Assembly: GCA_003999685.1 (NCBI GenBank)
Contig: CP021226.1
Span: 2,232,001 to 2,296,000 of the forward strand
DNA length: 64,000 nucleotides
Source: Taiwanofungus camphoratus
Taxonomy: Eukaryota > Basidiomycota > Agaricomycetes > Polyporales > Taiwanofungaceae
Direction: 5' to 3'
Part shown: piece by piece, positions 43,654 to 55,512 of the stretch
Layout of the letters: each line of letters begins with the position of its first letter
How positions within the stretch are numbered: position 1 is the stretch's first letter
Translations under genes and position numbers: made by a program
The notes under the pieces: model-generated
Told to the model about the DNA's origin: nothing
Databases searched by the model: none
The model's input: only the letters and a program-made list of their open reading frames with translations

Positions 43654-44837
43654 AGACACCATCCTCTCTCGTCACGGCATAGTGGTATGGGGTCTTTGTC
43701 TGGGACTGGTGTCTTAAGACCCGCCTCCCGTCCACTCGTTTACGCCCCACTTCATGCTTTAGTTATTCCATCTCATCTATTACACTTATCGCATCGATGA
43801 CTTCGGCATTTCCCATACCCTTCGCTTCCCCGCGGATTCGCCTTCTGCATGATACCCTTTTCTTTCCAAGGGACATTGGCCGCGGGTTCAGTTTGCGACG
43901 GTGAAGGTTATTACTTGCTTACTTAGATTTTGCGGTCTGTCTTGGTGTAACGACTTCTGTGTTTCAACGCTGTACTTATTCTTTCAACGCTTTGCCTCAG
44001 TTCACATACCCTGCCTGCCTCGTGTACGTACTACAACATGCCTACGAACTGCAGCGTCTTTCATGGTGCCATTCATACTCACATAACTTGAATAGACAGA
44101 CTTTGCAATTTAGATGCCTCTGCTCTCATTCAGAGCAATGCGCTGTGCGTGGCTATCTGCTCAAGTCCGTCTTACGCGGCTCGCCCCAAACAAAGTTGGT
44201 TGTTGGGAGGCTTTCAAAACAATGGATGGTTCGGATATCATTCCACTAGCGTAGCAGTCTTATACACAATAACACGCATACCCTGAAGTCACCGACGAAG
44301 GTCGTTCGTCATCTCAGCATTAACCCTACCTAAGCCGCCTGTCTGCTCCTGTACTCTGCTGTTCCATAGTACCTAGTCGGACTCATAGGTTGTAGTTCGT
44401 GTCGCAGAGCGGTGATCATGATACGCGATCAAGTTATCACGTGCACACGCGTTATGAGGCAAGCCCGAGGTACATGGTAAACAATTTCTGTCCACCAATA
44501 TCTCTGTGCTACTAGTTGTCCGAAGCCGCCTCTCTACCGTATAAATGGATACAATTGTTAGCGAGAGTGCGCGCTGTACGTAGATCAGCTGTACAGGGAG
44601 ATGTAAATACTATGCAACACACAACGCAGGTATAAGCTACTCACCTCAGCCGTTCGCACTCCGAGCGGGAGAGAAACGTCTGAGGTGAATTACACCAAAG
44701 ATGTGAATATAAGTAAGGACGGCGTTTCGTCTAGGCAAGGGGTAAGGAACGGTGGTGTTAAACTAAGATAGGGTGAAATAGAATCCCCGCGGGTATTCGG
44801 CGACTGCGCGGCGTGATTGTCTGCTTCAACAACAACG
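43654..44837. other. Intergenic
   Basis: About 1.2 kb: 3' region of the membrane-protein gene and 5' region of PRP24. Pyrimidine-rich in its first half. Frames at 43901-44249 have no conserved motif. No RNA gene recognised. Confidence 0.5.
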
Positions 44838-47800
44838 ATGGATGAAGCGGACGCCCTCGAGGCTCTCTCTAATGTACTGAACCGACTGACTGAAAATCCA
44901 TATGACATAGCCCTTCATGCTGAGAATGTGCGCCTTGCTTATTCGACCGGTATGGAAGATCAGATAGATTCTGCGCTGGATATGGTGACCGCTTTCTGGA
45001 TGGCCGGGGACGAAGTTTGGATGCCCATTATTGACCGCAAACAAAGTACAAGCAATCTGGAGTCTGCTCAGGACCTGAAGGCGATATTGAACCTTTACGA
45101 ACGGGCGGAGCAAGACTACTTGTGTGCGTGTTGTTCCTTGAGACAAGAATCTCCTCTAAGTTTCATACAGCTATTCCGCTTCTGCAGAGACATCTGGAGC
45201 TCCTCATCGACCGTTACCAGCATTTTGCATCGTCCGAATCAAGAAATTTGGATCTAGGAGAGCTCTTCTCTACTGAATGGACGAGGGGCGCGATACATGA
45301 GATGGTATCCAAAGGATTAGGACATTTGACCCAGGTCAGCTGCCCTGACCAATACTTTTCAGTTGATATGTTGACAATGCTTTCAGAGCCACCTGTTGTG
45401 GGACTTGCAGAAAGATTGGGAACTTGAGGTCCTGCAAGATTCTCCAAGCACAGAAAGGTGTCGTTGTATAGAAGTCGGCCCATTACATGCATGCTCATAT
45501 CTGCGTATTTCAAGTGCAGCCCTGGTTAATCATGTGGAGTCTATGCTTTTGGAACGCCTGCAACAGCCGCATTCTAGTATGGTCTTACTCTGCATGTGCA
45601 GTGGACAGATTCTGAAAGTCTATACACTACAGATCACGACGAGACATTCCAAGCCTACTCGACATTCACGACGAACTACAAGCCACCAGATCAGTATGAG
45701 TCGCTGCTTGTGAAGGCATCGAAGCTACGTTCTCAAGCCGTCAAGGTTTATGAGAAACGCGAGGCATTCGAGAGCTCCCTTGTGCGTACATATACATGTG
45801 ATCACACATTGGACTTCATATATGCACCAGGCACAAATGGGTTTCTCGTTGCAAGCGTACGCGTATTACATAGCCGCTGAGCGACGAAAAAAGCCGGATC
45901 TGTTCGTGCTCAAGACAGTGTATGAACGCGCGATAGCAGAAGCGCAGAAACGCCGTTGGGCGGGAGAAAGCAGCGCGGAAGACGCGTTGCGCTCTTTTTG
46001 GACTGGCTATGTTGACTTCCTGGTGCGCTTTCCGATAAGATACCCATGGATCCGGCTTACTGTTCTTGCACCATAGAGAATGCAAGATGTTGGTGTCGAT
46101 CTTCAAATAACCACATTCAAGAGAGCTCTAAGAAGCGTTCCGGCCTCTGGCGAAGTTTGGGCACGTCATATGCGCTTTATGGTAGGTGGCACGTCAGATG
46201 TTCCGTTGCATCTGACAGTCTCACATCTCCTTTAATGCTCTCAAAAGGAACGGATGGCAGATTCGGTTGATGCAGAACCAGAAGTGTCCGGTAAGTGTAA
46301 ATCAATTAATGATGACCGTTATGCATGACGAGAACATCACAAGCCGCGTACGAGAAAACGAAGTCTATAGGCCCTCTCCAATCAGAGGTTGAGCAGCTTG
46401 TCCCTGTAATCCTGGCTCGTGCGGGGTATGAAAAGCGTCAAATAGAAGCTGGAAAGAGTGGTTGGTCAAATTCATTTGAAACGCTACTTCGTTGACCCTG
46501 ACTGATTGGATTTGTAGGAGAAGACGGGTTTAACATCCTAGTGGAGGTGCTCATGGATGGTATAAACAGAGTCCGCAAAGGTCAGGGAGTTGCTCCATCA
46601 AACATGGTTTGAAATTGAATTCGTGTTAGCTTCACCCTCGGGTGACCCCAGGCTCAGGATCGAGAAATACTTCTCTGTAATTGTGGGTGTCCCACGCGCA
46701 GCATCTACCATTAGCTTTGACTCGAGTTGGTTTCAGTGCCTCAAGTTGGCAGGTCTCTTAGAACATGCCCTCATATTGTGGGAGGACGCTACAAAGCATT
46801 ATAAAACAAGCTATCTTGCCTGGACTTCCTATACCGAAATCCTCATGTGCGTTATCCTGACCTTATTGGTTATGGTAGTTCTGATTTGGCCATCTTATGA
46901 CAGCAAACAGAACTTATACGATGACGCGAGGAAAGTCTTTCGGGACATATCTATGAAGAATCTTGATTGGCCCGAAGCAATATGGGACGCCTGGCTCAAT
47001 TTCGAGCAGCTGTACGGTTCTGTTGAGGACATCGAGGACTGCTTGGACCGGATTGAGCGGGCACAACAACAGATCAGTGCTCGACGTGCCAAGGTAAGAA
47101 TTAGTATTTGACCATGTGATTTAGACCAACGGCAGACATGACAAACTTGCAGGAAGCGGAGAAAGCTCAATATGCTGCTGGACAAGTTGCAGCCGAGCAA
47201 CAGGCCGTTGCGATCTCCGCTGAGGAAGTTTCTCCACCAACACGCAGACAGACTGATGCGGCACCTACCTCGATGGATGTAGACAGTAATCAGCCTGGTG
47301 AGGGTAGCGCAAAAAGAAAAGCGGAGGATGATATCCTACCGGATGAAAGCAAGCGACCAAAGATGGGTGAGTTGGTTTTGTTCCTGAGATGCGTTGGAAC
47401 ACTTGAATTTGAGTTATTACTCAAGACCAGAAGTCCGCACCACTCAAGAGGTACGCTTCCTGATTTTCATTATGTTGATACTCATGATTTATGTGAATAA
47501 TGAATGTAGAGATCGAGAAAATTGCACTGTCTTTGTTGCCGATCTTCCAGCCGGTGCTCAGGAAGATGACCTGGCCGCACTTTTCAAAGACGTCAGTGAA
47601 GCTTCCTCGTCCTCAAGCATTATAATTTCCTCATATACTGAAACAGTGCGGAATTATTCGAGAAGTCAAGATGACACAGCTACCCAACGCGTTGGTCGCA
47701 ACTGTCGAGTTCATGGAACGAGTATGGCTCACGTTCCTGCCCCCGCCCCGCGAACGTACACTCACTTTCTTCTGCTTCCTGAAGGATAGTGTGCTAGCCG

Positions 47801-49177
47801 CGCTCACAAAGGACAAGAAACGCGTAGGCGGAGAGGAGATAGCGGTACATCTTGCATGGCAATCTACACTATATGTCACGAATTTCCCGGAGAAAGCAGA
47901 TGACACATACATCAGGAATTTGTTCACAAAGGTTCGAGCCATATACTCAACGTATTATATGGTGGTAGTGAAGGAATCCACAGTACGGTACTATTTTTGA
48001 CGTGCGGTGGCCAAGCAAGAAGTTCAAGAGCACACGACGATTTTGCTATGTCCAATTCACTTCCCCAGTTCGTGATTCTTTAGGGTTTATTTCTAGTCAA
48101 TGACTTGAACTTCCGTTGTCAGCCATCGGCTCAAGCTGCTTTGGAACTTCACGGCCAGGAGCTCCAACCGGGGCAATCCTTGAGCGTCTTGATCTCGAAC
48201 CCTGAACGAAGGAAGGAGAGAACTGACAGTGACGCTAACGACAGAGAGATATATGTTGCTGGTCTGAGCAGATTCGTTACCAAAGAAGATTTGGAAACTC
48301 TCTTCAGGACTGTGCGTTCTGTATTTGTTCTGCTGGTACCCGTACTAATGCCAGTGTAGTATGGGATAGTTAAAGATATTAGAATTGCTCTCGACAAAGA
48401 TGATCGTCCAAAAGGCTTCGCCTTTATTGAATTTGAGCAGGAGGTTGGCTCTATTCTTTGATCGCAGGATTGTATTGCACAAACCCAAGCATTTTACAGA
48501 AAGACGCCGTAGCTGCACTAGCTGCAAACAACTATGACTTGAAGGGACGTCGTATGGCAGTCACCCTCGCTGATACTCGCTTCCGCACAAAGAATCGGTT
48601 GGTAATGCAGTGCAGGAAGATTTGCTTCTGTCTGATCAATCTCTCTAGGGAATCAGGACATCGGGCAAACGTGCGAAATCGCTCCTTGCGAATTCGTAAT
48701 CTCCCACCTGGTACACAGGAAGGGCTGTTACATCAGACTCTTGAAAAATCCGCCTCAGTGAAGCGAGTGGAGGTATTTGCAGACAAGGACGAGGCCCTGG
48801 TCGAATTAGAGAATGCTGCGGTAAGATGTTGTGACCTTGAAATTCAAATTGATTTCTCAATCTTCAGCTCTGTGCAGGATGTTGGAAAACTTCTACTGCT
48901 CGCACAACCCATTGTCTTCAACGGGAATGCTCTGGAATTGTCAGCTGAGGACTTAGGTGGATCTTCCGTATCTCGGCCCGCCACAGTACCACCAGCGACG
49001 GGTGGTGGGTTGTTCGTTCCTCGTGCTGCGGCTTCGAGACCTAGGGCTGGTCTAGGTAGTAAGAAACGTGTCACAGCTGTACTTCCTGTCTCGTCGACTT
49101 CTCAGTCTCCGCTAAATTCATCGCAGGGAAAAGGACAGGATGACTTCAGAAAAATGCTCGGCGGAAGTGGTCATTAA
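44838..49177 (+). CDS. PRP24: U4/U6 snRNP recycling factor PRP24/SART3
   Basis: RNA-binding factor that promotes U4/U6 snRNA annealing to rebuild spliceosomal snRNPs. The start MDEADALEALSNVLNRL at 44838 opens a long N-terminal region of HAT (half-TPR) helices, seen in AYAYYIAAERRKKPDLFVLK and RRWAGESSAEDALRSFW, as in SART3 and most fungal Prp24 but not budding yeast. Then come RRM-like domains: NCTVFVADLPAGAQEDDLA; STLYVTNFPEKADDTYIRNL; REIYVAGLSRFVTKEDLETL with KGFAFIEFEQ; and a degenerate SLRIRNLPPGTQEG. The C-terminus QDDFRKMLGGSGH is the Lsm-binding box (consensus NDDFRKM). Many exons, separated by introns of mostly 50-70 bp, some not resolved in detail. Confidence 0.92.
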
Positions 49178-49467
49178 GAACTCCAGGAATGGTGGTATCC
49201 TAGCTGTATGACCCATACTCCACAATTGTCCTTACACTGCGGAACGAGAACAAGTTGAACCATTTGGGCGGCGTTAAATATGCATACTTACATAATACTT
49301 GGTATATGTCACTCGCGGACTGCGCAGTCTGCCACTCGTGCACGCGTACTACACGGTGCTAGCTTAAGGTCATAGAGCTATTAGAAGGCTGAACCATATT
49401 CGGTTTAAAGACCGCTCATAGAACGCAACGGTCTGAGCAATCTGCCGATATCCGTCGTTCCATAGTG

Positions 49468-52067
49468 ATGGATACTTCAAGTTCGGAATATCAAGAGAGT
49501 ACGACGATTAGATTCGAATGGACCGTACGTGGCCTCAAAAATGTGTTTGATTCCAGGTCAGTCTTCACTTGCTACGGTCCATCGTCTGAAGACCGGATAG
49601 TCTCTCATCCTTGTGCAGCAAAGGAGAGTCGAAATCGAAGGTCACCAAATCCGTTAAGTTCGGTGGCGGACGATGGCAGGTGAGCCACTCCATGGTGAAG
49701 TTTGAGTGGCTTCCGGTTATCACTCTCGATAGATCTTGTTTTATGCCAACTCAGGGAATGTCAATTCAGAGGGACACACATTCGTGAGCTTGTATCTATC
49801 ATCTGAGGTTAGTGGGTGCATGTAGCAACGCACATACGGTGCAGTTATTCACTGCTCACCACATTTGTGTAGCCTACTGCTGAAGAGCGAGAAAATGCGG
49901 TTAATGGCAAGTGCGTCTGTGAGTCATTGACTTGCCTAAGTATTCTGCTCATCCTTCAATTAGATGGGTGCGAGAGGGCCTATTCAAATTTGGGTTTGAG
50001 CTTCGGAAGTGATTATGCATTTTGAGGCCTGTGATTATCCGTAGGACTGACAATCGATACCACGCAGCTTGCAGAAAAACGTTTTATTCAACAGTAAAGA
50101 AGCTCATGATCACTCATTTTCTTATCGGGTGGGTATTGAGTCATGCTAGAGTCATCAAGTAGTATCAATTGATGATTCTCACTGCATTCGTAGACGCAAA
50201 ATTGGGGATGGGCTCAGTTTGCTCGCAGAGACCATGTATACTATCAATCTAACCCAGTAAGACAGCAAGATGCCTTTCTTATTATCTGTACAATATCCTC
50301 TTCCCCCACTGCTCCTGTCCCCCCTCCCGCCATTCCTCGCCACCCAGTACCAAAAGACCTCCTAGATGCAATGGGGAGCCTTCTTGATGAGTATGTTTAG
50401 TCGCTCGCGGAGAGTTGGGTGGATGGCACTGACACATCTTAGTCCTGTGTATTCCGACGTGGAATTCATCCTACCCAGAAGGGGCAGAAGTACTAAGGAC
50501 GCAAGAAGGATTTATGCTGCTCGGAGGCTACTCAAAAGGGTTGAGTATTTTGATACAAGTAAGTATCTCCAATTCTACGAAAGCGTTCGTCATATGTATC
50601 GAAAGGCCTGTCGTTCTGACGATGGCCACTTCGCAGTGTTCAATACGGGATGGGCAGAGACATCATCTGGCCAACCATCGATGGACTTGGACAGCGGGCG
50701 ATCGCTTGACACGAATATCTCAGATGATACCTCGGAAGTCCATTCTTTGGCACGGCAATTCGAGGACTCGGATGACGAAGACGACGACGACGACATGCTT
50801 ATAGACACCGACACTGATGTCAACAGGGATCACCCTCGGGACACAATTCCTTCAGAAGACACCCACCCTGTGATAGAGAGTGGACCCTTAGATGCACTCG
50901 GTTCATGGACGTCCGTCATCGAAGAGGAAGGTCCACTGCAGAACCTGGCGGATCCAAATGACTCGATACATCGTAACGTCCGACCCAAATTGTCTCACCC
51001 GTCCACTCCTAGGAGCAGGGAATCGCCATTGGACCAACAAGAGCCTGATGATAGATGTGTTAGTTCTGCACCTTCCGAAGCTGCTGCTAATCAGCAGCTA
51101 GACGGACCAAAGAGAGTGCATGTTGTTGTGCGAGACGTGGCATATGCTACCTATCGTGCAGTTCTCTACTACGTTGAGTGTCCATCTAAGTGTTTTGTCA
51201 CGTTCATTGGTTGACACAGATGCCCGTCGCAGATATATACCGACATCATCGTTTTTGCTCCTTTGTCCTCGTCTTTTCTGACATCATCCGGCTCATCTGC
51301 ACGACCAAATAATGCTCCCGTCTCCACTCCGGTAGCATTGTCGTCCGAGAGCCAGGCAAACATCGCACTTAGTCTTCGTCCTAGTCACCAGCAAGTTGAA
51401 AGTACACTAGGGGCAAGTAACGCACGTCCTGGTTCACGGCGGGAATGGATTGCGCAGTGGGAGAGAAATAATATGTTCGGACGGCCTCGTCCCTGCTCTG
51501 CGAAAGCAGTATACCGACTAGCGGACAGTAAGTGGCATTGGTCTGTCCTTAGTCCCGTTAATCTCCGTCTTGATTTCTTGTGATTGATGTAAAACAATCT
51601 CATGCGAGTCATACAGGGCTAGATCTTCAAGAGCTTAAGCAACGTGCTTTCCAGCACATCATCAAGTCTCTGACGGTAGATAATGTGGCGTATGAGGTAT
51701 TTTCTACGTTTTCCGCAGCCTTCGAGGATGTCCGCAAGGTAAGCTGAAGGTTTTACTTTTGGCGGCGTACAAATTATGCTTATCGCCCTATATTACTCTG
51801 TGCAGGTGCAAGTCCGCTTCTTCCTAGATAACTGGGGAGAAATTCGTGGCTCAGATGCCATGCGGAACGTCTGGCAGCAGATTAGACTCGGTAGGCACCC
51901 TGGATTTGAAGAAGGTACGAAGCCCGCCTTGCGCTACAACATGTTCTGCTGACCGTTTCACATGAATGCTAGTCTGGCCTGTTATCGCACTGAATCTTGA
52001 GTTCAAGGCTCGCACTGCGGAGTCAACTGGTGGGGATGGGAAGGATGGAACTGCCGGGGAGTGTTGA
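49468..52067 (+). CDS. MATH and BTB/POZ domain protein
   Basis: Probably a substrate adaptor for a Cullin-3 ubiquitin ligase. The MATH domain lies at the N-terminus: TTIRFEWTVRGLKNVFDSS, SVKFGGGRWQILFYANSG, HTFVSLYLSSEPTAEERENA and WVREGLFKFGFELR. The BTB half SDVEFILPRRG with AARRLLKRVEYFDTMFNTGWAE then begins, is interrupted by about 170 acidic, Ser/Pro-rich residues (an Asp/Glu run at 50760-50812), and resumes with VHVVVRDVAYATYRAVLYYIYT. A further low-complexity stretch precedes AVYRLADKLDLQELKQRAFQ and the helical end. About ten exons; the last coding exon ends at 52067. MATH-BTB families are greatly expanded in agaricomycetes. Exon edges between 49,950 and 50,450 are uncertain. Confidence 0.82.
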
Positions 52068-52555
52068 GGTCCGTTCGCCTAGCAGATCTTAACCCCCCTT
52101 CCCCCCTTGCAGGACCAGTTTAGGAGCATTCTTTGTACGTCCCGTTGCTAGGCACGTTAATGAAATTTTGCACACGACGCCTTTGGCAGGCCTATCGGGT
52201 AATAAGCGTAAAGACACATGCGCCAGTCATGTTAGGACGAACTTGGGAAACAATTTCCAAGCCTGTCTACCAAATGTTCTGGCTGCGAACAAGTACGAAT
52301 GGGGCTAGCAAGTAATATCACAGCCGACAGTTTGCATGATGATCCGACACATTCGGTCCTGTACATTCAACGAAGCAAGGGTATAAGTGACTCTATTCCC
52401 ATGATCGGCTGTTGTTCACGAATGAAGCTTTGGCGATCGATAAGTAGTACGGAGCGCAAATGTTAACCCAATATCCATTCAGCTGGAACACACAATAGAA
52501 ATCCTCAAGTCCGCTCAACCTTGTCTACCTTACGAAACACAGCTGCAAAGAGGTC
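52068..52555. other. Intergenic, convergent 3' region
   Basis: Between the stops of the MATH-BTB and GRASP genes. No coding or repeat signal recognised. Confidence 0.5.
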
Positions 52556-54215
52556 CTAATCGATACTCGTGAGACTACCAGCCTGCGAAGTCACTTCGCT
52601 ATCCATCTCCGTTGCTTCTGTGGCATCCGTATCAGCTACGCTCATACTGCCATCACAATCGTCGTCAAAACCGTTATCTTCCCTTGTCTTGACTGTCGCC
52701 GAGAGCTTGTTGCTCAGGTCAAATGCAGTTCTCCTGTTATCCCACGAGGGGGTACGAGGACTGATACCGATACCTTAGTGGAGCGCAAGCGTTGAGTGTG
52801 CAAAAGAATGTTCAGGATGGTCTCGACGAATCACCGTTCATGAATGAGCCTAACGAGCGGGCGGGTGTTGGCGTGGACGAACGTGGTGTCGTAAAGGAAG
52901 CGGACCGCAGTGGGGTAATCTGCACAGCAGATTCAGTCGGCGAGCGGGAGCCATGCTCATGCTCGATAATGTGCGTTTGAATTGAGCTTTGCCCATCAGG
53001 ATCTTGCGCATCTTGCATGTATCCATTCAGATTTTCTTCTTCGGGGCTTCCCGTAGCCTTCCGCGATGGGGTACTGGACTCATGGCCAGCATACGATACA
53101 TATGTTGATGATGCTCCATAAGCAGAATCGTGATCGTATCTGCGTGCATAGGCATCCTGCATCCATTGATGATGCTCCCAGTGCGTGTCCTCGGACTCTT
53201 CCACGATCTCCGGCTCGCCTGGCAGGTCAGCGGGAACAAAAAGCTGCTGCTCCTCAAACTCATCAGATTCTTGGGTAAGTTCTAGAGGAATTGAGCCAGG
53301 TTCTCTGTCCGCGGGCAGTGGCGGAATGCGGTGTAGAAGCCCAAACCTATGTAACAATGACTCAATGTCGCAGGCAGCTGCCTCAGGCAGAAGGAATACT
53401 GACCCAAACACACAACCTAGCAAACCTTCTCCGCCCCATTGACGGTTCGGAACCAGAACTACTTCTCTGATAGTGCTGCATCTCGAGGTCAGATTGAAGG
53501 CAGGAAATTGTAGTCGGAATTCACTCACTCAAAATCATATGAGTAGACGTAAACCTGTAGTGGTTTCTCAATATGCTAGAAAGCATAGCGCAATTAACAG
53601 ATATGTCCATCTAGCTTGAGAGGTACATACTGCTTCAACGATGTCATAGAAGTCACCCTCAGCGCTCAACGCTCCTCCAGACCAACCAATGATCCAGTCG
53701 CCATAAGGCACAAGACCAGCACTCTCTGCAGGACTTCCTTCAAGAACGTCTAGAACGTGCCAAACATTATCCAAAGCAAACTCGGGTTCACACATCCTCA
53801 TGCTCAGGCCCAACAAGGAAGGTTTGCGCTCGGCCTCTGGCTCCTGCGGGTCCGGAATCTTCGAGTGCGGTAGCGACCAGTCCCTGGCAGGAACGATGGG
53901 CACGACTGACGAATAGCACCTTCGCAGTCTGTGATAAAGACATAGCACATGGGAGACGGGCATACCTCGGGTCTGTTGACTCTTGCTGTTCCAGACCAGT
54001 AAGTCGAGTGTTCTCCCCTCATGACTCTCGACGATCTTCTCCAACTCCGCCGCGTCAATTGTTTTGTTTGAGGAAAGAGTATCGCCCTTGAAGCCAACTA
54101 CGAAGTCGAAGAAGGGTTCAATAGTTGTTTGTGAGGCTGGAGAAGAAGGTGTGACCCGAAGGACATGTAGGGCGCGTGCAGGAGCCTGCGAAGCAGTCGA
54201 TTGTCCTGCTCCCAT
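52556..54215 (-). CDS. GRH1: GRASP-family Golgi reassembly stacking protein
   Basis: Peripheral Golgi/ER-exit-site protein involved in early secretion and unconventional secretion. Six exons (53966-54215, 53631-53905, 53529-53575, 53404-53475, 52835-53346, 52556-52773) give 457 residues. The N-terminus MGAGQS fits N-myristoylation on Gly2, as in animal GRASPs (budding yeast Grh1 is N-acetylated instead). Two PDZ-like halves follow: PFFDFVVGFKGD with LDLLVWNSKSQQTR, and LGLSMRMCEPEFALDNVWHV with DVLEGSPAESAGLVPYGDWI. The GRASP-specific NRQWGGEGLLGCVFGFGLLHRIP box comes next. The tail is acidic and Ser-rich. The last intron (52774-52834) was inferred because it carries the frame on to a stop at 52556; without it the protein would end at 52812. 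Confidence 0.93.
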
Positions 54216-54974
54216 GATGGGCTTCGACCAGAATCGTTGAAACGAAGATTGATTAGAGAGTAGACAGTATGGGTCCTGATAAGTTTCAGAGTATCCAAAC
54301 GGGGCCTCTTAGGATAGGAAGTTGTGTGAATTTGAAACAGTGTGAAGCGTCACAACATAGTTTCTTACACACCTACTCGATTTGGAATACGGGATAACCC
54401 GAGCTCTCTGTACTTGGCCTGAGGGCGCGAGCTGACCTCAATACCAATTACATAAATCACTCTGAAACAACATCGCCATTGCGAGCAGCGGCCATAGGAC
54501 TTGAATTATCGCTCCCAACTTGAGTCATAATTGTCCTACAATACATCCCATCCAGTTGTCTAATGACTGGAGCCCCTCTCAGTATCAACATTGAGCAATA
54601 CTGTTGGCCGAAAGCGCTGACCAGCCTGCTTAAATATGTCCGATGGTACTCCCTCGTCCTAATAGGGCTTCAAAGTCCCGATAACATCATTTTCCCGAAG
54701 GTATACTTCCGGTCGGTTCCTAAAACGAGACATGATGTATTCCCGCAGAAAAGCAACATTAAGAATAACAGGCAACGAAAGATAAGATACGGAATGTACG
54801 TAGATGTCACCCTGGCTTGAATATCTACAAATCAAAATGTTCGCGTTCACCAGGAATCTCACGGGTAGCCATTGGGGACCCATTTGAAGGGCAAAGGAAA
54901 TATATCTTGATCATACAAAAAGAATGTAATCTCGAGGATGCGAAATTCTCCTCGACAATAATAAGGCAGCCAAA
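54216..54974. other. Intergenic upstream of GRASP
   Basis: Promoter side of GRASP. AT-richer than the genes; nothing else recognised up to the inverted-repeat element at 54975. Confidence 0.5.
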
Positions 54975-55211
54975 CACGGCAGACATGGCCCAATCGGTGA
55001 GGGTAAAAGAGCCGTAAAATATTGATTGAAATATGGTCAGTATGTTGAAGAATTTGTGAGGGTTACCGAATTTGCCTCACATATTTCAATCTCGTGCTCT
55101 GATTGGCCTAGAAACCAATTTTTGAACGGATTTGTGAAATTGATCTACACATTGAACATATTTAAATAAGTATGTTAAGACTATGCGACCAATTGCCCCA
55201 TGTCTGCCGTG
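54975..55211. mobile_element. MITE-like element with about 24-bp terminal inverted repeats
   Basis: 237 bp. The left end CACGGCAGACATGGCCCAAT is matched in inverted orientation by the right end ATTGCCCCATGTCTGCCGTG, three mismatches in 24. AAA lies on both sides (54972-54974 and 55212-55214), a possible 3-bp duplication, which would suit a PIF/Harbinger relative, though the expected TWA target is not seen. A second inverted pair, GATTGAAATATG (55024) and CATATTTCAATC (55080), lies inside. No coding capacity. Confidence 0.7.
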
Positions 55212-55512
55212 AAAGGGTTGTCAGCTTCTGTTATTCAGAAAATGATCGATGATCATCACTACCAGGTGTGACATCCAAAGTTTCGACGTGACCGTCATGC
55301 AATCAAGTCACGCCCCATCCCACGAACGCCCGAGTGCCTCGTCACATCGACTGCTCGAAAAAGTTTGCAGGCTTGTTGTCGCGTCGAACCGTGAATTTAA
55401 GCCAGTTCGCGTCCAGACTTGCTAAAATTTGGGTGGGACTGCGGTATGCGGTACGTTTATACAGGACACATTTACGAGTGAATGGACTTCTGACCTTCGC
55501 ATAGCTGACTTT
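55212..55512. other. Promoter region of PPR-like gene
   Basis: About 300 bp from the MITE-like element to the chosen start codon. No distinct element recognised. Confidence 0.5.

Noticed and set aside
49178-49467. Possible extra exon between PRP24 and the MATH-BTB gene
   Set aside because: PRP24 already ends with its Lsm-binding box and the MATH domain begins normally after 49468; the 290 bp between them shows no coding similarity.
52774-52834. GRASP ending at the stop near 52812 rather than splicing on
   Set aside because: A GT-AG intron removes that stop and the frame then stays open for 72 more residues in a composition matching the acidic tail; the spliced model was preferred, though unproven.
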